A stretch of DNA of 64,000 nucleotides from Pseudomonas fluorescens NCIMB 11764 (GTDB lineage Bacteria; Pseudomonadota; Gammaproteobacteria; Pseudomonadales; Pseudomonadaceae), in NCBI RefSeq assembly GCF_000293885.2, contig NZ_CP010945.1, positions 5,972,001-6,036,000 of the forward strand, written 5' to 3'. How positions within the stretch are numbered: position 1 is the first letter of the stretch; each line of letters opens with the position of its first letter. The notes beneath the pieces were generated by a model, which searched no databases, had not been told where the DNA came from, and worked only from the letters and a program-made list of their open reading frames with translations. A program made the position numbers and the translations under genes. Below are positions 1-7,975 of this stretch, one piece after another.

Positions 1-717
1 AACCAGTTCTCTTCGCCCGAACCGCACCTGCTGCTCAACGATACCGGCAAGAAACCTGCCGTGGTCAACAGCCTGCAACTGGACAACGTCAGCTATGCCT
101 TCCCCGCCGCACCAGGCAGCGAAGCGTTCCGCCTCGGGCCGGTGAACCTGACCATCGAACAGGGCGACATCATTTTCATCGTCGGCGAAAACGGCTGCGG
201 CAAGACCACGCTGATCAAATTGCTGCTCGGCCTGTATGCGCCGCAACAGGGCGCCATCCTGCTCAACGGCGACAGCATCGACGCGCAGAACCGTGACGAC
301 TACCGCCAATTGTTCACCACGATTTTTGCCGACTACTACCTGTTCGATGACGTGGTGCAGGGCGACCAGCACATCCCCGAAGACGCCAACACCTACCTGC
401 AACGCCTGGAAATCGCGCACAAGGTCAGCGTCAAGGACGGCAGTTTCACCACCACCGACCTGTCCACCGGCCAGCGTAAACGCCTGGCGCTGGTGAATGC
501 CTGGCTGGAGGAACGGCCGGTGCTGGTGTTCGACGAATGGGCGGCCGACCAGGACCCGACCTTCCGCCGGATCTTCTACACAGAGCTGCTTCCGGACCTC
601 AAGCGCCTGGGCAAAACCATCATCGTCATCTCCCACGACGATCGCTATTTCGACATGGCCGATCAGCTGGTGCGCATGGAGTCGGGCCGCGTGGTGACGG
701 AGCGGGCAACCGCCTGA
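1..717 (+). CDS. pvdE: PvdE-type cyclic peptide export ABC transporter, C-terminal part (cut by left edge)
   Basis: The reading frame is open from base 1, so the gene starts left of the window. Only the end of the fused permease-ATPase is seen. The ATP-binding domain shows Walker A (GENGCGKTT), a signature loop written STGQRKR, Walker B ending in VFDEWAAD, and the switch His in ISHDD. The DEWAADQDP form is typical of the PvdE/SyrD family of inner-membrane exporters, which move the pyoverdine precursor to the periplasm. The gene sits just upstream of fpvA on the same strand, the arrangement known from pyoverdine loci. The GTG at 61 is an internal codon, not the start. Confidence 0.88.
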   Translation, partial: NQFSSPEPHLLLNDTGKKPAVVNSLQLDNVSYAFPAAPGSEAFRLGPVNLTIEQGDIIFIVGENGCGKTTLIKLLLGLYAPQQGAILLNGDSIDAQNRDDYRQLFTTIFADYYLFDDVVQGDQHIPEDANTYLQRLEIAHKVSVKDGSFTTTDLSTGQRKRLALVNAWLEERPVLVFDEWAADQDPTFRRIFYTELLPDLKRLGKTIIVISHDDRYFDMADQLVRMESGRVVTERATA

Positions 718-788
718 GTTCGGCTGAAATCGCATCGCCCGACGATTTTTCGGAGTTTGTTTTCCGGTTTCACCGCGGCGACGCGTCT

Positions 789-807
789 AATAATAATTAT
801 CATTAAC
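789..807 (+). promoter_or_regulatory. Fur-box-like operator upstream of fpvA
   Basis: The 19 bases match the Fur consensus GATAATGATAATCATTATC at 15 positions by eye. The site lies about 36 bases before the fpvA start. Iron-dependent repression of the receptor gene is the expected role; binding is inferred. Confidence 0.65.
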
Positions 808-842
808 TAAAATAACTGCACACCTCAGGAGCGATTTGAGCA

Positions 843-3260
843 ATGCAAAGCCCTACCCTGTCCCGCGCGCCGTTGGCAATGGCCATCGCGTCGCAAAAGA
901 AATTCCGAACAGTCGTACCGGGTGCGTTGCTGACCCTGTTGCTGCTGGGCACGTCTGAAGTCCAGGCAGCGCCGGTGAACGTCAACGTTCCTTCGCAGTC
1001 GCTGGCCAGCGCCCTGCAGCAACTGGGTCAACAGACCGACCTGCAAATCCTGTACAGCCAGGACATGGTCAACGGCCTCAAATCGACAGCGGTCTCCGGC
1101 AATCTGGAGCCGGAACAGGCATTGAACACATTGCTGCTGGGGAGCGGCATTACGTTTCAACTGACTGGCAACACTGTCTCGCTGGTTCCAATTGCGGGAA
1201 ACTCCAGCGCGCTGCAACTGGGCGCGACCGCGATTTCCGGCGTGGCACCGGGGCCGACGACTGAAGGCACGCATTCCTACACGTCCGATGAAGTCAGCAT
1301 CGGCAAGGGCAATATCAAGCTCAAGGACATTCCGCAGTCGGTGTCCGTCGTCACGCGCCAGCGCATGGACGACCAGAACATGAACAGCCTGCAAGACGCG
1401 ATGCGCCAGGTCACCGGTGTCACCATCAAGACGTACAACTCCGGTTCCAGCCTGAACGACGTCTACATGCGCGGCTTCCTCGTCGACCAGGTGCAGGTTG
1501 ACGGCGTGTCGCAACCGACCGGCCAGGGCGACATGGGCACCAGCTTCGACCTCGCCATGTACGACCGCGTCGAAGTGCTGCGTGGCCCATCGGGCCTGTA
1601 TCAAGGCGCTGGCGAACCCGGCGGCACCATCAACGTGGTGCGCAAGCGCGCCCTGAACAAATTCGCCCTCGGCGGCGAACTGGGCGCAGGTTCCTATGAC
1701 CACTACCGCTCCATGGTGGACGTCACCGGCCCGTTGAACGATCAGGGCACCGTGCGCGGTCGCTTCATCACCGCTTACGAGAACAACAAATCCTTCGTCG
1801 ACTCCGCCCAGAACGAACGCCCGATGGTCTATGGTCGCCTGGAATTCGACCTCGACCCGTCCACTACCCTGTCGGTCGGCGGCGCCTACCAGCAAAACCA
1901 CTCCACGCCAGCGTTCGGTTTGCCAGCCTTTGCCGACGGCAAGTTGCTGGACGTGTCGCGCTCGACCTTCGTCGATGCCAAGTGGAACACCCTGAACGAG
2001 AAAGTCTGGGAATCCTTCGCCGAGGTCGATCACGCGCTGGACAACGGCGGTCAGTTCAAGACCACCGTCACCTACCGCGACGCTGAAACGCCGCAGCGAA
2101 ACTTCACCTGGGCCGACGGTACGGTCGATCCGGCTACGGGTGATAGCTCGGCCGTGGCGTACGACTACTACACCCACATCAAGACCATCGGCGTCGACAG
2201 CTTCGTGACCACGCCATTCGAGTTTGCTGATCGCCAGCACGAGTTCACCGTGGGCGCCGAGTATCAGCACTTGGACAAAGACTTCGAATACGGTGGCGGC
2301 GAGTACTTCCCGATCAACGTCTACAACCCGGGCAGTATCGATATTCCCAAGAACGACTATGAGCGGGTCAACGGTAACTGGTCCAAATCCGACCAGTACG
2401 GCCTCTACACCCGCGCCAAGTTCAACGTCACCGACTGGCTCGACGTGATCGGTGGCAGCCGCGTGACCTGGTACGAAAGCGACGCCAAGAACGCCAACGC
2501 CTTCTTCAACAATTTCGGCGAGGCCCACACCAGCATCAACCGCAAGGTCGTGCCGTACGGCGCCATCATCGCCAAGCTGACCCCGGAACTGTCGGCCTAC
2601 GCCAGCTACACCGGTGTGTTCAAGCCACAAAGCGAACTCGGCAGCGACAACACGCCCATCGGACCGCGCAAAGGCAAGCAATATGAAATCGGCCTCAAGC
2701 GCGAATTCTACGACGGCCGCCTGAACGCCAGCATCGCGATGTTCCGCATCTACGATGAAAACCGCGCCGAGTTCAACGCCGATACAGGTGGAAACGAAGC
2801 ACAAGGCAAGGCACGCAGCCAGGGCTGGGAAACCGAGTTGAGCGGTAACCTGACCGACAACTGGAGCATCGTCACCGGCTACGCCTTCACCAGCACCAAA
2901 TTGGTGAAATCTGACGACGCCACCGAAGGCAACACCTTCAGCACCATCACGCCTAAACACAACTTCAACCTGTGGACCAAATACGACTTCACCGATGGCG
3001 CGCTCAAAGACTTCAGCGTCGGCGGCGGCGTGCGCGTGGTCAGCAAGACCTGGTACCAGCGTGATGTGCGCTTCGAACAAAGCGGCTACGGCATCGCCAC
3101 CGCGCAGGTGGGCTACAAGTTCAACGAGAACCTGTCGGCGACACTGACTGGCAACAACCTGTTTGATCGCAAGTACTATGATCGCGTGGATGGGTCGTGG
3201 GGGACTAACTTCTATGGGGATCCGCGGAATTTGACGTTGACGTTGCGGGCTCAGTACTGA
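843..3260 (+). CDS. fpvA: TonB-dependent ferripyoverdine receptor FpvA
   Basis: This 805-residue outer-membrane receptor takes up ferripyoverdine using TonB energy. It has a signal peptide ending near VQAAP (about residue 40), then an STN signalling domain (about 45-110) of the kind that contacts an FpvR-type anti-sigma factor. A plug domain follows (about 145-260, with VEVLRGPSGLYQG), then a 22-strand-type barrel ending in the aromatic-rich tail LTLRAQY. The STN domain suggests it signals ligand binding as well as transporting. The start is supported by AGGAG at 827-831. Its place between pvdE and the NRPS genes suggests it recognises the pyoverdine made by this locus. A Fur-like site precedes it. 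Confidence 0.93.
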   Translation: MQSPTLSRAPLAMAIASQKKFRTVVPGALLTLLLLGTSEVQAAPVNVNVPSQSLASALQQLGQQTDLQILYSQDMVNGLKSTAVSGNLEPEQALNTLLLGSGITFQLTGNTVSLVPIAGNSSALQLGATAISGVAPGPTTEGTHSYTSDEVSIGKGNIKLKDIPQSVSVVTRQRMDDQNMNSLQDAMRQVTGVTIKTYNSGSSLNDVYMRGFLVDQVQVDGVSQPTGQGDMGTSFDLAMYDRVEVLRGPSGLYQGAGEPGGTINVVRKRALNKFALGGELGAGSYDHYRSMVDVTGPLNDQGTVRGRFITAYENNKSFVDSAQNERPMVYGRLEFDLDPSTTLSVGGAYQQNHSTPAFGLPAFADGKLLDVSRSTFVDAKWNTLNEKVWESFAEVDHALDNGGQFKTTVTYRDAETPQRNFTWADGTVDPATGDSSAVAYDYYTHIKTIGVDSFVTTPFEFADRQHEFTVGAEYQHLDKDFEYGGGEYFPINVYNPGSIDIPKNDYERVNGNWSKSDQYGLYTRAKFNVTDWLDVIGGSRVTWYESDAKNANAFFNNFGEAHTSINRKVVPYGAIIAKLTPELSAYASYTGVFKPQSELGSDNTPIGPRKGKQYEIGLKREFYDGRLNASIAMFRIYDENRAEFNADTGGNEAQGKARSQGWETELSGNLTDNWSIVTGYAFTSTKLVKSDDATEGNTFSTITPKHNFNLWTKYDFTDGALKDFSVGGGVRVVSKTWYQRDVRFEQSGYGIATAQVGYKFNENLSATLTGNNLFDRKYYDRVDGSWGTNFYGDPRNLTLTLRAQY

Positions 3261-3286
3261 GTTTCGGGATCGTCAAAAACCTACAT

Positions 3287-3318
3287 ACCACCGGGCCGCA
3301 AGCGGCCCGGTGGTATTT
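3287..3318 (+). terminator. Rho-independent terminator after fpvA
   Basis: A perfect 13-base-pair stem (ACCACCGGGCCGC with its complement) has a 2-base loop and is followed by ATTTT. It lies 26 bases after the fpvA stop codon. Confidence 0.85.
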
Positions 3319-3371
3319 TCGGGGCTGGTTGATCAAGTCGAATAACGTTCGTCGATTCAGCCTCGCTCACT

Positions 3372-3452
3372 TCACCGTACTGTCAGGTTGCCTACTTGGT
3401 CCTTGAACTTCAGGTACAGCGTTACTCCCCCTAGAACAGCCGTGGCTAACAT
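3372..3452 (-). other. Possible 26-residue membrane peptide or gene remnant
   Basis: A short frame starting at ATG 3452 encodes a hydrophobic stretch (MLATAVLGGVTLYLKF) and a polar tail ending NLTVR. It remains open upstream for about 18 more codons without an ATG. It looks like the end of a single-pass membrane protein, so a decayed gene is as likely as a real small gene. I see no clear ribosome binding site. It is the only thing noted between the fpvA terminator and 3514. Confidence 0.2.
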
Positions 3453-3513
3453 CCCAATCACACCGATTGCCGCGCCCCTAGAGAGTTGGACTGTTGGCGT
3501 CGGGAATCAACAC

Positions 3514-4032
3514 TCAAAGTGTCGGCATCGACAACCGATCCAGAGCACAGCCGTTGGTCATTTGTGATGGCTTGGCCTGAATAACTCGAGCACCGGAAGC
3601 CATATCAAAGATGCTGAGTTTGCAGCCGCCGATTTCATCGGGGCCGTCGGCGATGCCGCCCTTGATCACATAGCGGGCACCCGGGGTGAACTCGGTGACG
3701 AAATCGACGGTGCAGCGGCGGTTGCCGCTCGCCCAGCCCTGCAGCACCAGGTGGAGCGGTTTGCCCGCTTCGACGGCGCGAAAACCTTCGGGGCTGGTTG
3801 CCTTGTTATCGACCGAGAACAGTTGACGACCCGGTGTCACCGCCACCGACCTCCCGAACTTGCAATCCATGGCCGGTGCCACCGTAAGACTCGCGCCGTT
3901 ACGGCGGTTGTTCGTTACGTCCATCTCACTGCGGATCTGCGCTTGGGGAGCGTTGGCTGGGACGGTGTATTGCGGAGTCTGCGCGCAACCTGCAATCAGC
4001 AACAGAAGGGAGCCAGCATAAAGCGCTTTCAT
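3514..4032 (-). CDS. Putative lipoprotein of unknown function
   Basis: The 172-residue product begins with a classic lipoprotein signal: a short basic start, a hydrophobic run and the lipobox IAGC, with the acylated Cys at residue 16. The mature part starts AQTPQ and has no motif I recognise. It is rich in small and polar residues and has a few cysteines (MDCKFGR, NRRCTV, GGCKLS, GCALD), so disulphides in the periplasm are possible. It stands alone on the minus strand, convergent with fpvA. No function is assigned. Confidence 0.75.
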   Translation of the reverse strand: MKALYAGSLLLLIAGCAQTPQYTVPANAPQAQIRSEMDVTNNRRNGASLTVAPAMDCKFGRSVAVTPGRQLFSVDNKATSPEGFRAVEAGKPLHLVLQGWASGNRRCTVDFVTEFTPGARYVIKGGIADGPDEIGGCKLSIFDMASGARVIQAKPSQMTNGCALDRLSMPTL

Positions 4033-4060
4033 GATCGTCCTTGTTCGTTCGGCTTCTATG

Positions 4061-4090
4061 CACCACTGGGCCGCTTGCAGCCCAGTGGTG
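4061..4090. terminator. Perfect hairpin between the lipoprotein and methyltransferase genes
   Basis: CACCACTGGGC pairs perfectly with GCCCAGTGGTG across an 8-base loop. It lies downstream of the methyltransferase gene and upstream of the lipoprotein gene, both on the minus strand. There is no strong T-run on either side, so the terminator role is probable rather than clear. Confidence 0.45.
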
Positions 4091-4142
4091 TTCTATTGTG
4101 GGTGCTTCAGCAGATCTGCTTCAGCTTTCCCCCAAGAAATAC

Positions 4143-4892
4143 TTACAAGCGGAAATAGGATGTGTACGGCAGGAAAGGCGAACGCTTGACTTCAATGGTG
4201 TTCATATCAAACACCTCAAACAAGGCTTGTGTTTCGCCCGGAAAGTGCGGGCAATTCAATTCATCAAATACCACGATCGAGCCTTTTGACAATCTTGGCT
4301 TGATCGCTTCCAGAACATCCTTTGTCGGTTTGTAAACATCCATATCAAAAATGGCCATTGATATGATTGAGTGAGGATTATCTTCAAGCCATTGTTTCGA
4401 AGTCACTGAAGCGTCTCCCTTGATCAGGGAAAATTTCTTCAAGTGATTATTAGGGCTTAATGACTCTTGAGCCAGCAGAAGCCGTTCTAATAGTTTCTCG
4501 TAGCCATCGTCTATATGAAAGTCACCCGACTTCACCATTCCGCCATCTTTTTCGTCAACCCCGGCAAACCCGCTGAAGGTATCGAACCCGAAAATGTGCC
4601 GGGAGTAGTTGTAGGGTTCCTTGATGGCTCTAAGGTTGAGTAACGTTGCTAGGCTACTGCCGTAATGAACGCCAAACTCGCAGATTGAACCTGCGACTGG
4701 CAGCATTTCATCGTAGAGAAAATTAAGGTTCAGGATTCGTGCCAGTGACGGTCTGGTCAGCGTCGCAACCGAAGGCCAATTCCAATATTCCCCTGCAATG
4801 TCATGAATTTCGCCATGAATATCCCGCAGTTCTTTATAAGCATCTGCCTGATTGGGAGGGGTGAAAAACAGCTGACCGTCTTGAGTTCTCAT
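4143..4892 (-). CDS. TylF/CmcI-like SAM-dependent methyltransferase
   Basis: The 249-residue protein has a class I methyltransferase core. Motif I reads CEFGVHYGSS (about residues 73-82), and an acidic region IFDMDVYKP is followed by VVFDELN (about 190-215). The DxDxY plus DE pattern resembles metal-dependent TylF/CmcI O-methyltransferases that act on sugars or antibiotics. The start codon overlaps the stop of the upstream metallo-hydrolase gene as ATGA, so the two form one transcription unit. Base composition is more AT-rich than in the neighbouring siderophore genes, suggesting transfer. The substrate is unknown, and a role in siderophore tailoring is only a possibility. Confidence 0.65.
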   Translation of the reverse strand: MRTQDGQLFFTPPNQADAYKELRDIHGEIHDIAGEYWNWPSVATLTRPSLARILNLNFLYDEMLPVAGSICEFGVHYGSSLATLLNLRAIKEPYNYSRHIFGFDTFSGFAGVDEKDGGMVKSGDFHIDDGYEKLLERLLLAQESLSPNNHLKKFSLIKGDASVTSKQWLEDNPHSIISMAIFDMDVYKPTKDVLEAIKPRLSKGSIVVFDELNCPHFPGETQALFEVFDMNTIEVKRSPFLPYTSYFRL

Positions 4893-6043
4893 TTGCTTTC
4901 CATTAAAAAGTTAAGACCGTTCGAATTGAATTTGCTTTGAATCAGATAGGCCAGCTTGGAAACCTTGGCGTGGATGCTCGATATATTGTGATCCGGCCGG
5001 TGTATAAGCCCCATGCCGCCAATGATAATGGCTTCCAGCGTCAGCTCGGCATTAAATATCCGCGACCACACCTGTCGCGAAGCTTCATAACCGACGGAAC
5101 CACTTTCATATTGATTGGAAGAAGTCATCAACTTGACCGGGGTTGGACCGCCAATTGCCTTATTTAAAAATTGCTCAAGTCTCCCCAGCAGAAAATCAAA
5201 CAGCTCATCGCTTGAGACGTCATAAGGCTGGCTGGTTTTTACGTCGATTCCTGCGGCACATTGAACGAACGGCCCCGGATGTCTGCGCAAAAAATCTTGC
5301 GCCATATCATAGAGTGATCCGTTGTCCCAAGAAGCGGGATATTGATACAGCGATTGGTTCGCGTAGTAGTACCCTTTTTCAAGCCCCAGGTGTTTAAGGT
5401 TTGCAGTGGTTGCATCCTGATAAGACTTGAAGCGAGATTCGATCATCTCGTTTGCGCTTTGACTATCGAAGGACGGGTAATTAACCGGAAAACAGTCCGC
5501 AATACCAAACTGAATAAAAAAGTATCGATTTTCAACAGGGACAACACTCAAGCATTTATTAAGTGCGTCTGTCAGGGCCGCAGGGTATTCATGCCAGTTG
5601 TCATTTGCATGAACGACCGCGTCCGTTTCAGAAATAACGGTGACCACCGAATCATATTCGGTAAATTCCGGATTGATGAAGCATCGCAACTCTACCCCAT
5701 CGACGTAATAAGCTTCATCCGTCAGTTCGACCGGGTAACGCCCTGTGAGCCGCTCAATACGCTTGGACAGTCCATTGGTCTTGAACTTCGGAACATAGAA
5801 CGTGGCGTCCGCCAAGTGTTGGCGAATGAAAAAATCATCCAGGTGATCGTCGTGACCATGGGAGATAATGACATTAAGCTTGCTCGCAGGGATAGAGAGT
5901 AACTTCTCAATCACTTCAGTCTTGGGCGAGGGGTTTTGAATCCAGCCACCGAACGCAGGTGAAACATACCAGGGATCAGTAAGGAAATAACTTTCGTTCT
6001 CTTTCAGCAATAATGAGGCGTGATTAACAAATTCTATATCCAC
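4889..6043 (-). CDS. Metallo-beta-lactamase-fold hydrolase, UlaG-like
   Basis: The protein begins IEFVNHASLLL, typical of UlaG-like members of the metallo-beta-lactamase fold. It carries the metal motif HGHDDHLDD (about residues 80-88) and later a HANDNW segment that may supply further ligands. The C-terminal 200 residues have no motif I know. I chose the GTG at 6043 because AAGGA lies 6-10 bases before it and family members start at this point. An upstream in-frame GTG at 6061 would add six residues. It is coupled to the downstream methyltransferase by a 4-base overlap. Reaction and substrate are unknown; phosphodiester, lactone or amide hydrolysis are all possible. Confidence 0.65.
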   Translation of the reverse strand: MDIEFVNHASLLLKENESYFLTDPWYVSPAFGGWIQNPSPKTEVIEKLLSIPASKLNVIISHGHDDHLDDFFIRQHLADATFYVPKFKTNGLSKRIERLTGRYPVELTDEAYYVDGVELRCFINPEFTEYDSVVTVISETDAVVHANDNWHEYPAALTDALNKCLSVVPVENRYFFIQFGIADCFPVNYPSFDSQSANEMIESRFKSYQDATTANLKHLGLEKGYYYANQSLYQYPASWDNGSLYDMAQDFLRRHPGPFVQCAAGIDVKTSQPYDVSSDELFDFLLGRLEQFLNKAIGGPTPVKLMTSSNQYESGSVGYEASRQVWSRIFNAELTLEAIIIGGMGLIHRPDHNISSIHAKVSKLAYLIQSKFNSNGLNFLMESK

Positions 6044-6061
6044 CGGCCGGATCCTTCGCAC

Positions 6062-6386
6062 TCATTAATTAAATCAATAAAAACACGCGTAAAACAAACA
6101 CTACATAATATCTCATTTTTATTTTGCGAGCAATCGCCCATAAAACAAAACAAAAAGAACACTTCACCCGACCAAGTAAACACCTATTAAAATATAAAAC
6201 CCTTTAGCATCAGACTTTTGCAAAACTTGCTTAACACATACAAAAATCCGCTACATATCAGTTTAAATTTGTTAATTATCTTATAAACACTAATGACACT
6301 AACCTGATTAAAATACGCCCAAAATATATATTGTACCCCGATTAACCTCAAAGCCGACGACAGTCTTTCAGATGCGCAATAAGGCG
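6062..6386. other. AT-rich intergenic stretch, probable promoter region of the hydrolase-methyltransferase pair
   Basis: About 300 bases are strongly AT-rich, with many A-runs and T-runs, in contrast to the GC-rich surroundings. No convincing gene is present. It probably holds the promoter for the minus-strand pair ending at 4143 and may be silenced by H-NS-like proteins such as MvaT, which prefer such DNA. That last point is inference. Confidence 0.4.
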
Positions 6387-6755
6387 CTATTTCCCCAACT
6401 TCAGCTCCATGATGATCGTGCGTTCCGCTCCGTGAAATTCATCTCGGACTTTTCTGAAGCCAAGTGATGCGTAAAAGCCTTCTGCCGTGATTGAGGAAGG
6501 GACCCGCAACAGACTGACCCCATCGCTGAGGGCACTTGACCGAATCATCGTCATCAACTGCCGTCCTATGCCCTTCCCTTGTTGGGTCGGGTCGACGAAT
6601 ACGCTTCTGACCACGCCATGATCAAGGCTGGCGGTTGCAACAATATGATGGCCGATCGTCGCGACGTAGACACGACGTTGAGTCAGCAAGCGAAGGATGA
6701 CTTGGCTGATGGCGGTTGCATCTTCACTTGTGGCGATTCGGATCAGGCAGTCCAT
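6387..6755 (-). CDS. Shortened GNAT-family N-acetyltransferase
   Basis: The 122-residue product has the acetyl-CoA binding motif of the GNAT fold (VRSVFVDPTQQGKGIGRQL, with Q/G-x-x-G-x-G/A) and the usual C-terminal segment with FYASLGF. Such enzymes usually have about 150 residues. Here the first helix (SEDATAISQVI) runs almost directly into the strand RRVYVATIGHH, so about 30-35 residues between them appear to be missing in frame. The start at 6755 is chosen because homologous sequence begins there and AAGGAA lies upstream. The missing segment usually shapes the acceptor site, so activity is doubtful. Confidence 0.6.
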   Translation of the reverse strand: MDCLIRIATSEDATAISQVILRLLTQRRVYVATIGHHIVATASLDHGVVRSVFVDPTQQGKGIGRQLMTMIRSSALSDGVSLLRVPSSITAEGFYASLGFRKVRDEFHGAERTIIMELKLGK

Positions 6756-6870
6756 TTGAGTGCGTCTTTCCTTGTGGTTGGCTGATCGTAAAGTAAGGCG
6801 ACTTGTTGGCCCCAGTCTGTCGGCACATTTTCTGAACGACAAATTGCACGACCGCAAGTCGAACCGACAT

Positions 6871-7086
6871 TCAACCCTGATCGTGCTTGTGGCGCTTTGA
6901 TTCGATCAGCGCTCGCATCTCAGTCATCACCTGTGCGGGGACGTTCAAGCGTGGATCATCGAGCGAAGCTTGCACCCTGGCACGGAACCGACGGTTATAG
7001 CTGACGGCTTGCTCTTTGGTTTCGAACGCTGAAACGATGGGGGAAAAGTCGGCGCTAATAGTCACCTCCGGTGAGACGAAGTACAC
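6871..7086 (-). CDS. Small RelB-like 'stability determinant' (orphan antitoxin-like) protein
   Basis: The product of at most 71 residues contains FSPIVSAFETKEQA, then RARVQASLDDPR and a C-terminal MTEMRALIESK helix. This is the pattern of small stability-determinant or RelB-type antitoxins that normally precede a RelE/ParE toxin gene. No toxin follows: the next gene on this strand is the acetyltransferase. A strong Shine-Dalgarno GGAGGTGA at about 7062-7069 is followed 2 bases later by ATT (7057-7059) in frame, where an ATG would be expected. Translation may therefore use ATT, the GTG at 7065 or the GTG at 7086. It may be decaying. Confidence 0.45.
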   Translation of the reverse strand: MYFVSPEVTISADFSPIVSAFETKEQAVSYNRRFRARVQASLDDPRLNVPAQVMTEMRALIESKRHKHDQG

Positions 7087-7374
7087 CTCTACCCGCGAAT
7101 AGGGGAGCCACCACGCTACACGCCGAACTTCCGACCGCCAAGCCTAAAAACATGTCGGAAATTTCCCCGATATTTACGCGATTTACCTTGGGTGTGGGAA
7201 CCGTGCAGCCGCTTATTAATGCTGTTCGGCATAGTTTGTTTAAGCGGCCTACAGGTTACTTCGTGAAAGCTACATCACCTTGCGTCGTTGCCTACAGGTA
7301 CGCCAGAATCCGCCGGCTTGTGCGTCATGGGTCCTCTCTATAACTTTATTCCTGTCACTGCCCATCAGTGATCG

Positions 7375-7572
7375 GGTTTAGTAGCCCGAGGCTTAATCTA
7401 AGACGTACAACGCGCTATCAATCAGGTTTACTCCTGCATTTTGATGGTAGCTGTACGCAGGGTGCCCTCGGGCACGCCGGCTTCTTAGATTCCCCGGTCT
7501 ACTAACCTGCGTACAGCTGCCACCCCTTCTTTTAGTAGAGAAGAGGTTCCGGCCCACAACAGGAATCTAAAT
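7375..7572 (+). ncRNA. Structured 5' leader of the DUF6124 gene, candidate cis-regulatory RNA
   Basis: Several nested inverted repeats precede the gene. A perfect 13-base arm at 7449-7461 pairs with 7506-7518 and encloses a GTGCCC-TC-GGGCAC hairpin (7462-7475). AATCTAAG (7395-7402) pairs with CTTAGATT (7484-7491). TTAGATTCC (7486-7494) can instead pair with GGAATCTAA (7562-7570), which contains part of the ribosome binding site. TTAGTAG (7378-7384) can pair with CTACTAA (7499-7505). Conserved leader RNAs have been described upstream of DUF3077-type genes in Pseudomonas, and this may be one; that link is from memory. The part from 7087 to 7374 shows nothing I can name. Confidence 0.55.
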
Positions 7573-7926
7573 ATGCCCAAGGTCACACCAAACCCGCCGG
7601 AAACCGATCCGGCCTCCCCCAAAGAAAACCTCGACTCACCCACCGCCCCCACTCCTGATTTCCAACCCTCAATCGCCGACATCAAACCCACCCCGCGCAC
7701 ACTCAGCACAATGTTCATCGTCAATCCGGAATTCGATATCGAAACCCTGCTGGGTTATGCGTGTGAATCGCTGGCCTCGGCCGAGGTGATGGCCAATGAT
7801 CTGGCTGATCATATGACGGGGTCGTCGCGCAATTCACTGCTGGGCATTTCGCAGGTGATCATGCTGGCGGAGTTGACGGTGAATCGGGCATTGGACCATC
7901 TGGATCCGATAGAGGACACGCATTAG
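7573..7926 (+). CDS. DUF6124/DUF3077-type protein of unknown function
   Basis: The 117-residue product has a Pro-rich N-terminus beginning KVTPNPPETDP. A helical part follows with MFIVNPEFDIETLL and YACESLASAEVMANDL, ending in a helix containing LAELTVNRALDHLD. This layout is that of small, abundant Pseudomonas proteins grouped as DUF6124 (earlier DUF3077). AGGA at 7561-7564 is the ribosome binding site and may be masked by the leader RNA. Function is unknown. Confidence 0.8.
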   Translation: MPKVTPNPPETDPASPKENLDSPTAPTPDFQPSIADIKPTPRTLSTMFIVNPEFDIETLLGYACESLASAEVMANDLADHMTGSSRNSLLGISQVIMLAELTVNRALDHLDPIEDTH

Positions 7927-7938
7927 TCCGGTGACATG

Positions 7939-7966
7939 ATCGTTCCCACCAGAGCGTGGGAACGAT
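7939..7966. terminator. Bidirectional hairpin between convergent genes
   Basis: ATCGTTCCCA and TGGGAACGAT form a perfect 10-base stem around an 8-base loop. It lies between the convergent ends of the DUF6124 gene and the hydrolase gene. The same palindrome type is common between Pseudomonas genes. Confidence 0.6.
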
Positions 7967-7975
7967 TCCTGCCCC

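Noticed and set aside
825..3080. A 751-codon open frame on the minus strand opposite fpvA.
   Set aside because: It is a shadow of the GC-rich fpvA gene. The fpvA frame has a signal peptide, STN, plug and barrel motifs; the minus frame has none.
7071..7343. A 90-codon plus-strand frame upstream of the DUF6124 leader.
   Set aside because: There is no ribosome binding site and it overlaps the start of the antitoxin-like gene. The sequence looks non-coding.
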